Of a stretch of 64,000 nucleotides of DNA, positions 50,974 to 60,146 are shown piece by piece. The notes below the pieces were generated by a model. It saw only the letters and a list, made by a program, of their open reading frames with translations, was not told the origin of the DNA and did no database searches. Source of the DNA: Bacteroidales bacterium (GTDB taxonomy: Bacteria > Bacteroidota > Bacteroidia > Bacteroidales > Lentimicrobiaceae). Location: positions 1 to 64,000 of the forward strand of contig JADJEQ010000006.1 in NCBI GenBank assembly GCA_016709025.1. Direction: 5' to 3'. Positions within the stretch are counted from its first letter, which is position 1, and each line of letters begins with the position of its first letter. The position numbers and the translations under genes were made by a program.

Positions 50974-52893
50974 ATGACACGTCAGGAACAACTCGAATTC
51001 TGCAAAAAATGTAAACATCGGGAGTTTAATTCAAATCAGGGAATCATCTGCAGCCTTACAACGAGGGTAGCTGATTTTGATGATTCATGCTCCTCCTTTC
51101 TGATGGATGAAACCATCAGGAATCAACCGGTAAAAACAATGGTTGATGAAACCCCGGTTAGCATTGACGAAGCTATGGGCAAGCTGGATGAAACTGCAAT
51201 TGAAAAACTGAGGTTTCACCAGGATTTCAATTATGCCATCATAGGTGGTATTCTCGCTGCCTTGGTCAGTGCGGCATTGTGGGCTATCATCACGGTTGCA
51301 ACAAAATACCAGATCGGATATATGGCAATAGGTGTTGGTATTCTGGTTGGTTTTGGTATCAGGTTCTTCGGTTCCGGGATCGACAAGAAGTTCGGTTTTC
51401 TGGGTGCCGTGCTTGCCGTGCTTGGTTGCCTTACGGGAAATCTGCTGAGCCAGATCGGATTTTATGCTGAAGAACAATCCATGGGGTTTCTTGAAGTGCT
51501 GAAGTTATTGGATTTTACCTACATACCCGCCATTCTGGCCGAGAGCTTTTCCCCGATGGACCTGTTGTTTTATGGCATTGCAGTGTATGCCGGTTATCGG
51601 TTTGCATTCCGGCAATTAACCCCGGCGTTGTTGACAAGTCTGAATTCCGGGGAATCTGATGGTCAGCCATCCTATAACAGGATCAGGCTGCCTTTGGTTA
51701 TTGCCGGGATATTTGCGCTTTTACTGGTAGTCTTTATGGTTAGCAGGGGCGTTAGCGGGCCAAAATCCTATAACTATGAATCAGGTAATTTGATGTCGAA
51801 AGGCATACTTAAAAACAGCAAGGAACATGGAGTCTGGACAACCTTCTACGAAAACGGTCAGAAAATGGTTGAAGGGGCATATGATATGGGAAAGGAAACC
51901 GGTGAATGGAAATGGTACGATGAAAATGGAAATATGGTTAAGAAAGGAAATTATCTGAACGGAATTGAGCATGGTGAATGGATCACTTACTATCCCGGCG
52001 GTGCTATCAGTGATTCCGGAGGTTACCAGCACAGCAGAGTCCATGGATACTGGGTATACCGCTATGAATCTGGTTCTGTTCTTCAGGAAGCTAATTTCAA
52101 GAACAATATGCGGGATGGCCAATGGAATGCTTTTTATGAGAATGGTCAGATGATGTCGTCCGGGCTGATGAAGGAAGATTTACCAGTCGGAAAATGGTTG
52201 TATTACTATCCCGATGGCCATTTGTCCGAGGAACTCAACTACCGGTCGGGAGGTAAAGTTTCGATCCTGAATGTATTTGATAAGGAAGGAAATCATTTGG
52301 TTGTGAATGGGAATGGCACTTATAAAACCTTTTTTGAAGAGGGTCAGATTTTGCAGTCGGGTGAAGTGAAAAACGGAATAAAGACAGGCAACTGGAAATC
52401 ATTTTATGCCGACGGTGACATCAGGGAAGAGGGAGAATTTGAAAATGAGATTTATATGCTGGTCAATTCATGGAATCCAGAAGGTAAGAAGGATGTCAGC
52501 AATGGGAATGGCGTTTATTATAGCTATCAGCCCGGTGACTCCACATTGTATGAAGCAGGAGAGATTAAGAATGGTTTGAGGAACGGTTTGTGGTCAACCT
52601 ACTATGCAGGCTCGGGTAATATTCTACAGGAGAGCAGTTATATTGATGGAAAATTGTCGGGTTCACAAAAAAGTTATTTCGAATCCGGGCAATTGAATCT
52701 TGAAGGTGAAATGCTGAATGATCTCAGGGAAGGAGAGTGGACCTGGTATTATCAAAATGGAATTGTTTGTTCGACGGCTTCATTCAAACACAATAAAAAG
52801 GATGGAGTTCAGCTGATTTGGAGTGAATCAGGGGAAAAATCGAGAAGAGAAAAGTACCAGGAAGGGAAATTAATCGAAGAAAAGGCACTTTAA
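50974..52893 (+). CDS. Membrane-anchored YwqK/MORN-like repeat protein
   Basis: 639 residues. The N-terminus has a four-Cys pattern (C10, C13, C26, C39) like a small zinc ribbon; then about 80-220 contains several transmembrane helices (AIIGGILAALVSAALWAIIT, YMAIGVGILVGFGIRFFGSG, FLGAVLAVLGCLTGNLLSQI), and another lies near 240 (LPLVIAGIFALLLVVFMV). The rest, about 265-635, is a long series of YwqK-type repeats (YENGQKMVEGAYDMGKETGE, YYPGGAISDSGGYQHSRVHG, FESGQLNLEGEMLNDLREGE). The cysteine-rich end should be cytosolic and the repeats external or periplasmic. No toxin partner is seen. The exported protein at 17556 has the same repeats. Function unknown. Confidence 0.82.
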   Translation: MTRQEQLEFCKKCKHREFNSNQGIICSLTTRVADFDDSCSSFLMDETIRNQPVKTMVDETPVSIDEAMGKLDETAIEKLRFHQDFNYAIIGGILAALVSAALWAIITVATKYQIGYMAIGVGILVGFGIRFFGSGIDKKFGFLGAVLAVLGCLTGNLLSQIGFYAEEQSMGFLEVLKLLDFTYIPAILAESFSPMDLLFYGIAVYAGYRFAFRQLTPALLTSLNSGESDGQPSYNRIRLPLVIAGIFALLLVVFMVSRGVSGPKSYNYESGNLMSKGILKNSKEHGVWTTFYENGQKMVEGAYDMGKETGEWKWYDENGNMVKKGNYLNGIEHGEWITYYPGGAISDSGGYQHSRVHGYWVYRYESGSVLQEANFKNNMRDGQWNAFYENGQMMSSGLMKEDLPVGKWLYYYPDGHLSEELNYRSGGKVSILNVFDKEGNHLVVNGNGTYKTFFEEGQILQSGEVKNGIKTGNWKSFYADGDIREEGEFENEIYMLVNSWNPEGKKDVSNGNGVYYSYQPGDSTLYEAGEIKNGLRNGLWSTYYAGSGNILQESSYIDGKLSGSQKSYFESGQLNLEGEMLNDLREGEWTWYYQNGIVCSTASFKHNKKDGVQLIWSESGEKSRREKYQEGKLIEEKAL

Positions 52894-53034
52894 TTCAGAA
52901 TTCAGGCCTTGATGCTTCGTGTACTTTCACAGGAAGGACTTTTTAGAAATGTCCTGTGCCTGGAATTTAACTTTTACCTGATAGATGTCAGGGGAACAAA
53001 GTTGTTAGCCACAAGGCAAAAAATCATTCTGAAA

Positions 53035-55455
53035 ATGAGAAAATTATTGGTTTTTATATTAACGTTTTTAGTAATTAGTTGTAAAACTGATTCTCTTCAA
53101 AAAGACAATAAACCATTTATTAGCATCAATATTAACGAAAAAGCTAAATTCACCAATGATACAATAGGGATTGAAGATTTTATGTTTTCACCAATTGATT
53201 CAAATACGATATGGACATTTAATACGAATGGACCATCCTATGAATTAAAGCTAACCGATGGTTCCTGGTCAAAATTGGATAAGAAATTCGGCATTTATTT
53301 ATATGGGCTAAAAAAGCATGATATTCATAAAGACACAGTAGAAAATGAATTGATTTGGATAAGTAATTTTCATAGAGGATTAATTGCATACAATATCGAA
53401 AAGGATACACTTTCTGAATTCAAGGATTTACACCCCATTTCAAGTATTTGCTTTCTTAAGAAAGATGTAATCATTGGTACCTGGAACGGTTTGTTTAAAA
53501 TCGACAGAGTACAAAAAGAAGTCGTAAAAAGTGAAAGCATTGCAGAAATTAGCATTGGTAAGATTGAAAAAATTAATGAAAATATTCTGTTAATCAATAA
53601 TAAATTTGAGTACAATTATCGTACAGATAAAATCCTTAAAATAAGAGAGGAAGATAAAAACAGCTATCTGAAAAAAGTAATAAATGGTTTTACTGTAACC
53701 GGTTATAACGATAACACTGTTACTGTATCAAAAGAGAACATTAAAATGGAGTTTAATTACCCCGGTTATTTATTTGACAATATAATTGTTGATGATGAAA
53801 TAATATGGATTCCATTTAAGAATCTAAAAAACGGAATTATAAAATTTGATTATTTACAGAAACAGATAGATACAATTCCAATAGGCTATGATTTTGATAA
53901 TTATAAATTATATAATGAATTAGATAATATATGGTTTTACAATGACCTTTCAATTTTGTGTTTTAACAAAAAGAATGGCTCAACCTATCATGTACAACAA
54001 AAAGTAAATAATCTTATTGCTGATTCAAAATATGTATATGTTAATACCTGGCATAGTGTGGAAATATTTGAAAAGAACTATCTGCTTCAGAATTCAATAG
54101 ATATAAAAATATCTTTAAATGAAGAGGATAGATTTAAAGTATTGGTAGATTCTTTGGGAATTTATAAAATAAATGATTTTAAAGAATACTACAGATCATT
54201 TAAAATATTAAACTCAAGATATTTTAATTCTACTAACAAGAGGATTTTACAGCGACTTGATGGTTTTAAAGTATCGTTGATATGGCAATTACCTTATGAT
54301 TTTGAACAAATATGTGGCTTGGAAGGGTATATAATAGATTCTGTTGAAGATAAAGAAATTAAAGCCTCATATTATTTACACGTTATTATGGTTGCTAATC
54401 ATAATGGCAAATTGAAAGAATCTTTAAAATACGATTCAATTTTAAAAAAGAACTACCCGGATAGCAGAACAGAATATCATATTAAGCAAATGAATGAAGT
54501 ATCAAAGAGTTATGAATTAATTAAAACTATAAAATCTTCAAGACAACCGGAAGATCTAAGATTGTGGAAACTTGGTAAATCATATTACGATTTGTTCCTT
54601 TATGTTGGTCCGGAAACAGAAGCAAGTACAACGAATATGTCATATCCGTTTACATATTTGGATAGCCTTTTAAAGAACTATCCAACAAGCAATTATGCTG
54701 ATGATGCCGAATTTTTAATGCTCAGTCATATTGAAGGTGGTTCCTATGAGGGAGGGGACAATTCATATAATTTAACTGCAATTGAAAAATATAGAACAAT
54801 TTTAAAAAAATATCCAACTACGGAATTTACTCCGGATATATACTATAAAATTTGTGGATTATATTATTATAATGAATCTTCATTTGAGGAAAGACCAAAA
54901 TATTATAAACTTGCTTTAGACTACGCAGATAATATCGTTTCTGAATATCCATCTTTTGCAAAAGAGAAAAATGTTGCGGAATTGAAAAAGTCTATTAAAC
55001 AGTCAATTTCAGAAGTATTATGGGATTTAAATATAAAATCAGATAAAACAGATTATAAGCCAGATGAGCCGGTTGAAATTACTTTTAATCTTAAAAATAT
55101 TGATATCAAGTCAAAATCTATTCAATTATTAAAAGATAACCGGGTTCCAAATTTTTCACTATGGATTGAACGATACCCATTTGATGAACATGCAACATCT
55201 TATGAAATCATCAGACTTGAAAGAGCAGCTGAAAACTACAATAAAGAAAAGATTGATACTTTAATCGGGATGAATCAAACATACAGTGAGACCTGGAATA
55301 TTGAAAGAAACGCACGTGATTCTTTCAGAGATGGCCCTGGAAAATTTACTTTAGATGAAACAGGGCGATATAAAATTTCTGCTTACGGATCAGAAAATTA
55401 CTTTGATCATTCAATTCCGTCAAACACAATATGGATTAATGTTAATGATCATTAA
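53035..55455 (+). CDS. AT-rich lipoprotein with TPR-like and C-terminal Ig-like domains
   Basis: 806 residues from ATG 53035; this start gives a clear lipobox, LTFLVISCKTDS, whereas the open frame back to 52909 adds 42 implausible residues. The N-terminal half has repeated short beta motifs with aromatic ends (IWTFNTNGPSYELKLTDGSW, VENELIWISNFHRGLIAYNI, DVIIGTWNGLFKIDR), consistent with a beta-propeller. The middle has TPR-like helices (YDSILKKNYPDSRTEYHIKQ, LDSLLKNYPTSNYADDAEFL, YRTILKKYPTTEFTPDIYYK). The C-terminus looks like a BsuPI-type inhibitor or Ig fold. Base composition is far more AT-rich than the neighbours (12 G+C in 54181-54240, against 30 in 45841-45900), which suggests horizontal acquisition. 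Function unknown. Confidence 0.78.
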   Translation: MRKLLVFILTFLVISCKTDSLQKDNKPFISININEKAKFTNDTIGIEDFMFSPIDSNTIWTFNTNGPSYELKLTDGSWSKLDKKFGIYLYGLKKHDIHKDTVENELIWISNFHRGLIAYNIEKDTLSEFKDLHPISSICFLKKDVIIGTWNGLFKIDRVQKEVVKSESIAEISIGKIEKINENILLINNKFEYNYRTDKILKIREEDKNSYLKKVINGFTVTGYNDNTVTVSKENIKMEFNYPGYLFDNIIVDDEIIWIPFKNLKNGIIKFDYLQKQIDTIPIGYDFDNYKLYNELDNIWFYNDLSILCFNKKNGSTYHVQQKVNNLIADSKYVYVNTWHSVEIFEKNYLLQNSIDIKISLNEEDRFKVLVDSLGIYKINDFKEYYRSFKILNSRYFNSTNKRILQRLDGFKVSLIWQLPYDFEQICGLEGYIIDSVEDKEIKASYYLHVIMVANHNGKLKESLKYDSILKKNYPDSRTEYHIKQMNEVSKSYELIKTIKSSRQPEDLRLWKLGKSYYDLFLYVGPETEASTTNMSYPFTYLDSLLKNYPTSNYADDAEFLMLSHIEGGSYEGGDNSYNLTAIEKYRTILKKYPTTEFTPDIYYKICGLYYYNESSFEERPKYYKLALDYADNIVSEYPSFAKEKNVAELKKSIKQSISEVLWDLNIKSDKTDYKPDEPVEITFNLKNIDIKSKSIQLLKDNRVPNFSLWIERYPFDEHATSYEIIRLERAAENYNKEKIDTLIGMNQTYSETWNIERNARDSFRDGPGKFTLDETGRYKISAYGSENYFDHSIPSNTIWINVNDH

Positions 55456-55599
55456 AACAAAGCCCGGTGGTTAACAGCCGGTTATGAAACACGGCTCAGA
55501 TTGTGCTGAATTTAAACGACATAACATTTAAATAGCGCCGGCAAGTTCTGATACGGAAGTGCTACGAAGTGCGCAACATTTCATACCGGAGAACCGCTA

Positions 55600-56547
55600 T
55601 CAACACATGCCCTGCTCTTCAAACATCTTCTTCAAACCTTTTTTAACCGGATAATCAGGGTTATACCCAATCAGATTTCGGGCTTTGCTGATATCGGCAT
55701 AAGTTATTTCCACATCTCCGGGCTGCATGGGTTGCCATTCGATCAGGGCTTTCCGGCCAAGGGTTTCCTCAATTCCGCGTACAAGGTCAATCAACGATAT
55801 GGTGTCGCTGTTGCCAAGATTCAGTATCTGGTAGCCATCGAGTTTACCGGCTGCGGCAATAATTCCGGCCACGATGTCTTCAACAAAGGTGTAATCGCGG
55901 CGGGTAGTTCCATCCCCGAATAAGGTTATAGGCAATCCTTCTGTAATTTTACGGCCGAATTGCTGTATAGCCATTTCAGGTCGTTGTCCGGGACCATAAA
56001 CGGTGAAAAACCTGAGGCAGAAAATGTTGAAATTATACAGGTGATGATAGGTGTAACACAGCAATTCGCCGGCCTTTTTAGTGGCAGCATAAGGAGAAAT
56101 CGGGTTGTCAACTGCATCGCTTTCGCTGAATGGCACTTTCTTGTTGTTGCCATACACCGACGACGAAGAAGCAAACAGCAGGTCTTTCAATCCGGCTTTG
56201 CGCATGGCTTCCAGCAGCACCAGGGTTCCGGTTACATTTACATCGTAGTAAAGCTCAGGATCCTCAATTGATGGCCTGACACCGGCTCTTGCAGCAAGGT
56301 GAATCACCAGTTCCGGATTCTCTGTTTCAAAAATATGATCCAGCAGTTTCCTTTCGCGGATATCTCCTTCGAAAATTTTAAACCCGGGATATGATTTCAG
56401 CTTTTCAACCACTTTCCGTTTGATCCCTGGATCATAGAAATTATCAAAATTATCAATCCCTGAAACGGTAAAATCCTGTTCTAACAATGTGCGTGCAAGG
56501 TTTGAACCAATAAAACCGGCGACCCCGGTTATAAATACTTTCTTCAT
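55600..56547 (-). CDS. NAD-dependent nucleotide-sugar epimerase/dehydratase
   Basis: 315 residues, extended SDR family. GVAGFIGSN near 8-16 binds NAD; LAARAGVRPS, FASSSSVYG and the catalytic Y153-x3-K157 in YAATKKAGE follow, then FFTVYGPGQRPEMA and TRRDYTFVEDIV. The AGVRPS and GPGQRPEMA signatures match the UDP-glucuronate 4-epimerase group. It probably supplies a nucleotide sugar for the envelope glycan made with the neighbouring GT2 and GT39 enzymes. It is the last gene of a four-gene minus-strand operon (gap of three bases to the next gene). Confidence 0.92.
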   Translation of the reverse strand: MKKVFITGVAGFIGSNLARTLLEQDFTVSGIDNFDNFYDPGIKRKVVEKLKSYPGFKIFEGDIRERKLLDHIFETENPELVIHLAARAGVRPSIEDPELYYDVNVTGTLVLLEAMRKAGLKDLLFASSSSVYGNNKKVPFSESDAVDNPISPYAATKKAGELLCYTYHHLYNFNIFCLRFFTVYGPGQRPEMAIQQFGRKITEGLPITLFGDGTTRRDYTFVEDIVAGIIAAAGKLDGYQILNLGNSDTISLIDLVRGIEETLGRKALIEWQPMQPGDVEITYADISKARNLIGYNPDYPVKKGLKKMFEEQGMC

Positions 56548-56550
56548 AAC

Positions 56551-57450
56551 TCAATTATTTTCAGCAGGTTCCGCAGGCTGGTTATCTGCCAGTTGCAGTT
56601 TCAATGCCTGCTCATTCAAACTGTAATAAATACCGGAAAGCGAAACAACGGCCGTAATCACATAAAACAACAAACTTAGGGCAATGGATTGATGTACATC
56701 TAAGTGCATCATCTCTGCCCCGAAAAGAAAAGTTATTTCCCTTGAACCAATGCCTCCTATGGTGATCGGCAGTGTAGCCACAATGGATGAGATCAGAAAC
56801 AGGAAAAGATATGCGATGGTTTGATCCTGGTTGTGGTTGGCATACAGAATGAACCAAGCCGAAATCAGCTGCGCCGTCTGAACTGCAATCGAATACAGGT
56901 TCGTTTTATTGATGCCTGACCTGAAATCCTTAAAAAACCAGTGAATGCCCCCGTAATAGGCAGCTATTGAAACCGGAATCAGCGCAATACCTATATATGT
57001 GTAAAGTGCAGGAACAGGAATAAAAGGCACCATCGCCATCGCCAGTACAAAAAGGGCCAATACGCCGTTTACCCGGTCGAGCAACACAGCCCAGAAAAGC
57101 TTTTTGGCTTTTACCTTGAATTGCCTGTTCAGCAGGTATATTTTATACCCATCACCACCAATACCACCCGGAAGAAACAGATTGTAATACATGCCGAGGA
57201 GGTAAAGTCTGAGGTTGCTGTGCCTGGTAAGTTCAGAGCCGATATTCCTGAAAAAGACATTCAGCCGGAACGATGAGAATACCTTTGAAATGATAAACAG
57301 TATGGTAGCTGCAACCAGCCAGCCATAATTGACTTTACGGAAAATAAGCAGCACCTCCTGAAAATCAATTTTTGTGAAAACATACCAAAGCGCTGCAACT
57401 GAAAGTGCAATTTTTAAAACGGCTTTGGTATATCCGGGTAGCTTAGCCAT
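56551..57450 (-). CDS. Flippase-like / LPG synthase TM-domain membrane protein
   Basis: 299 residues with about seven or eight transmembrane helices, in the UPF0104/AglD-like family related to the membrane part of lysyl-phosphatidylglycerol synthase. Recognised from LSVAALWYVFTKIDFQEVLL, SSFRLNVFF, YNLFLPGGIGGDGYKIYLL, LDRVNGVLALFVL and SIVATLPITIGGIGSREITF. Members often accompany GT2 polyprenyl-phosphate sugar transferases and are proposed to move lipid-linked sugars; this is unproven. It overlaps the GT2 gene by eight bases. Confidence 0.88.
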   Translation of the reverse strand: MAKLPGYTKAVLKIALSVAALWYVFTKIDFQEVLLIFRKVNYGWLVAATILFIISKVFSSFRLNVFFRNIGSELTRHSNLRLYLLGMYYNLFLPGGIGGDGYKIYLLNRQFKVKAKKLFWAVLLDRVNGVLALFVLAMAMVPFIPVPALYTYIGIALIPVSIAAYYGGIHWFFKDFRSGINKTNLYSIAVQTAQLISAWFILYANHNQDQTIAYLFLFLISSIVATLPITIGGIGSREITFLFGAEMMHLDVHQSIALSLLFYVITAVVSLSGIYYSLNEQALKLQLADNQPAEPAENN

Positions 57451-58387
57451 TGAATGTATGAACCTTCCGGACTTTATACGGACGTTTTTGCTGCGATTCG
57501 TAGTAGGTCCGCATCAGCAGCTCAGCCATGATCCCCACGGTAATTAATTGAATTCCGGCAATTAGCAGAAGAATGCCAAGCAGCAGCATGGGCTTGCCCC
57601 AGATATCATGCCCCATAATTTTCTGTATGAGGAAATAGGTGTTGATCAGTGTCCCGATCAGGAAAAAAACCACCCCGATTCCACCGAACAGGTGCATAGG
57701 TTTGCTCATATATTTTTTGAAGAAAAGCATGAGTAACAGGTCACTCACTACTTTAAAGGTACGGTTGATGCCATACTTCGATTTTCCGAATTCACGGGCA
57801 TGGTGTTTCACATCTACCTGGGTGATGGTGGCTCCCTCAAGGCTTGCAAGAACCGGGATAAAACGGTGCAGTTCGCCGTAAAGTCCGATGTTCTTGGCCA
57901 GATCGCTCTTGAAAACTTTCAGTGTACAGCCGTAATCTTTAATATGCACCCCTGTGCTGTTGCGGATAATTGAATTGGCTATTTTGCTGGGCAACTTCCT
58001 GAGGAATACTCCGTCCTGCCTGTTTTTTCTGATGCCTGCCACCAGGTCCCAGCCTTCGTCTTCTGCAAGCTTAAGCATCATAGGTATATCGCTGGGGTCG
58101 TTCTGAAGGTCGCCATCCATGGTTACCAGATACTCACCCCGCGCCTGTTCAATCCCCGCATAGAGCGCTGAACTCTGCCCGTAGTTTTTGCGAAACTCAA
58201 CCAAAACAACCCTTGGGTCATTCAGGGCGATAATTTCCTGGCGGGTGCGGTCGGTAGAGCCATCATCAACATAAATAATCTCATAATCAATATCTTCTAT
58301 CGATTCATTGATCCATTTATTCAATGGTTTTATGTTAGGTTCCTCGTTGTAAACGCAGATAATTATTGATAATCTGAGGTCGCTCAT
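57443..58387 (-). CDS. Polyprenyl-phosphate glycosyltransferase (GT2, ArnC/GtrB/DPM1 type)
   Basis: 314 residues. A cytosolic GT-A domain with SIIICVYNEEPNIKPL, YVDDGSTDRT, and the metal motif in TMDGDLQNDPSDIP; the conserved block KDYGCTLKVFKSD; and two C-terminal transmembrane helices (PMHLFGGIGVVFFLIGTLIN, LLGILLLIAGIQLITVGIMA). It moves a sugar from a nucleotide donor to undecaprenyl phosphate. Its product would be the donor for the GT39/ArnT-like enzyme encoded just upstream. Confidence 0.93.
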   Translation of the reverse strand: MSDLRLSIIICVYNEEPNIKPLNKWINESIEDIDYEIIYVDDGSTDRTRQEIIALNDPRVVLVEFRKNYGQSSALYAGIEQARGEYLVTMDGDLQNDPSDIPMMLKLAEDEGWDLVAGIRKNRQDGVFLRKLPSKIANSIIRNSTGVHIKDYGCTLKVFKSDLAKNIGLYGELHRFIPVLASLEGATITQVDVKHHAREFGKSKYGINRTFKVVSDLLLMLFFKKYMSKPMHLFGGIGVVFFLIGTLINTYFLIQKIMGHDIWGKPMLLLGILLLIAGIQLITVGIMAELLMRTYYESQQKRPYKVRKVHTFNG

Positions 58388-58389
58388 AC

Positions 58390-59994
58390 TTATTTCTTTA
58401 TCAGGAAAAGCTTCGTCTCATTCAGTTTAATGGTAAACTGATGAAGGACTTCGTATTTTCTCATTTTGTTGGCAAAATTAGCCAGATTTTTCTCATCAGT
58501 GATATAACATGCCTGATTATTGGATAATTCCCATGTACGGGTGATCACCCGACCTGTTTCGCGCGAAATATAAAACGATGCATCATGATTGAATGGCGTG
58601 TCGCCGAGTATAAAGGTTTCGCAACCCTTAGCCAGTTGGCCTGCTGTGATCTCTCCTTTCCGGTAGCCTGCATCCGGATATGAATTGTAACGGGCTGGCA
58701 GGTTAAATGTGTTAAATCCTGTTTTTACCGATAACAATACGATTATCAATAACAATAACTGCTGTTTTGGAAGTTTTAATGTCAGCACTGCGGCTGAAAT
58801 TGAAATGAGGAATAATACCGGAACAATCATCCAAACCCATGGTAATTTTGAAGTTTCATTCCAGAAAAGATAGAACAACATGGAAAATGAACCGGCGAAT
58901 GCAATAACCCTGATAGTTACACCAATAATTTTTGCAAGCCTGAATTTAACATCTTCCGATGCCATGTATGCTTTCGCCAATATCATAAACAACAATGGAA
59001 ACAGCATAAACAGGTAACGAGGTCTCATATCGGCTGAAATCCAGTAAATTATAATATTCGAAGCAAAAATAAGCAGGTTAAATCTTGTGAACTTATCGTT
59101 GATGATTGCCTTTCTGATTCTTTGATTGAAAAGCAATAACAGAAGCAATGTCCATGGGGCAAACTGATAACTCATCTCAAACGGAAATATCAATAGGTGG
59201 CTGAACCAGCTCAGGAACGAACCTTCCTTATCGTTGATCCTGTTTGATTGGTCAAGCAAGGTTGAAAAGACATCCTGCAGTGAATTTGTCTGAAGGTAAG
59301 CGAAATAATAACTGCCGGTGATCAGCAAAAAGATTGCAACTCCGGCCATGTGCTGCCAGGTAAAAAGTTTCCGGAGTGATTTTTCATGCAGTAGCCAAAC
59401 GGTCAGACTGATTGCCTGAAATGCCAGTGAGGGCAGCCCCTTCATCAGGTAGCCGGTAGCAGCGAGTGCGTAGGTGATAACAAACATTGCTAACCAGTTC
59501 CGACGTTCTGAAAATGAATACAATGCAGCAAAAGAAAGCAGGGTAACCAACGAATAGGTAACATCGATCAGGCCCTGGAAAGAGTCCCAGAAGAGCACGC
59601 GTGCAGAAGTTATCAGCATAAGCCCCGCAGCAAATGCTGCCGTTTTTCCCAATGACTTTTTAGAAAAGAGATAAATTGTCAGCGCTATAAGTATCAGGGA
59701 AATAACTGTCGGTAACCGGAAGATAAATTCGTTCTTCAATCCTGAAAGATGAACTAAACCGGCCAGTATCCAGTTGAAAAGCGGAGGTTTGTTGTAATAA
59801 AAATCACCATTGATGGTAGGCGTTATATAGTTACCCGAAAGGATCATTTCGAGGGTGACTATTGCACGGGTCGGTTCATCGGAAAGTAACGGAAGCAGGC
59901 CCAGATTGACGAAAAGGGCGAAGGGCAGCAATAGTAAAATCACCATAACAAGAATTCCCGGATGGTCGTTTATCTTATTGCAGAACCTTTTCAC
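58390..59994 (-). CDS. ArnT-like GT39 glycosyltransferase
   Basis: About 534 residues, multi-pass, GT-C fold. Key N-terminal motif LLSDEPTRAIVTLEMI (the acidic residue of the first periplasmic loop, as D/E in ArnT and PMT) and FYYNKPPLFNW, then many hydrophobic helices. It transfers a sugar from a polyprenyl-phosphate donor, probably the GT2 product, to lipid A, a protein or another lipid. Start: the frame opens at a TTG (60021), but the -7 box TAATTTTG occupies 60026-60019, so that codon would overlap the promoter. The GTG at 59994 is the next usable start. First gene of the minus-strand operon. Confidence 0.85.
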   Translation of the reverse strand: MKRFCNKINDHPGILVMVILLLLPFALFVNLGLLPLLSDEPTRAIVTLEMILSGNYITPTINGDFYYNKPPLFNWILAGLVHLSGLKNEFIFRLPTVISLILIALTIYLFSKKSLGKTAAFAAGLMLITSARVLFWDSFQGLIDVTYSLVTLLSFAALYSFSERRNWLAMFVITYALAATGYLMKGLPSLAFQAISLTVWLLHEKSLRKLFTWQHMAGVAIFLLITGSYYFAYLQTNSLQDVFSTLLDQSNRINDKEGSFLSWFSHLLIFPFEMSYQFAPWTLLLLLLFNQRIRKAIINDKFTRFNLLIFASNIIIYWISADMRPRYLFMLFPLLFMILAKAYMASEDVKFRLAKIIGVTIRVIAFAGSFSMLFYLFWNETSKLPWVWMIVPVLFLISISAAVLTLKLPKQQLLLLIIVLLSVKTGFNTFNLPARYNSYPDAGYRKGEITAGQLAKGCETFILGDTPFNHDASFYISRETGRVITRTWELSNNQACYITDEKNLANFANKMRKYEVLHQFTIKLNETKLFLIKK

Positions 59995-60018
59995 ATCTAC
60001 TATGTTTATTAAGAGCTG

Positions 60019-60110
60019 CAAAATTAGGGTTTCTTATGGTTTATATATTACCCCAATGTTAAATGCCTTGACCTGATTCCGTTTTTGTCTGTAAACTTTA
60101 AGTAATTTTG
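60019..60110. promoter_or_regulatory. Divergent -7 boxes of the glycan operon and the LtaS-like gene
   Basis: TAATTTTG on the minus strand at 60026-60019 faces the ArnT-like gene. An identical TAATTTTG on the plus strand at 60103-60110 faces the LtaS-like gene (ATG 60147). Both fit TAnnTTTG and each is followed by GC. I see no well-spaced -33 TTTG for either. Confidence 0.5.
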
Positions 60111-60146
60111 CCCTCCGATGAATCACCGGCAAAATAAATTTTTGTA

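Noticed and set aside
52909..53034. N-terminal extension of the AT-rich lipoprotein
   Set aside because: It would bury the lipobox signal behind 42 residues; the ATG at 53035 gives a proper lipoprotein start.
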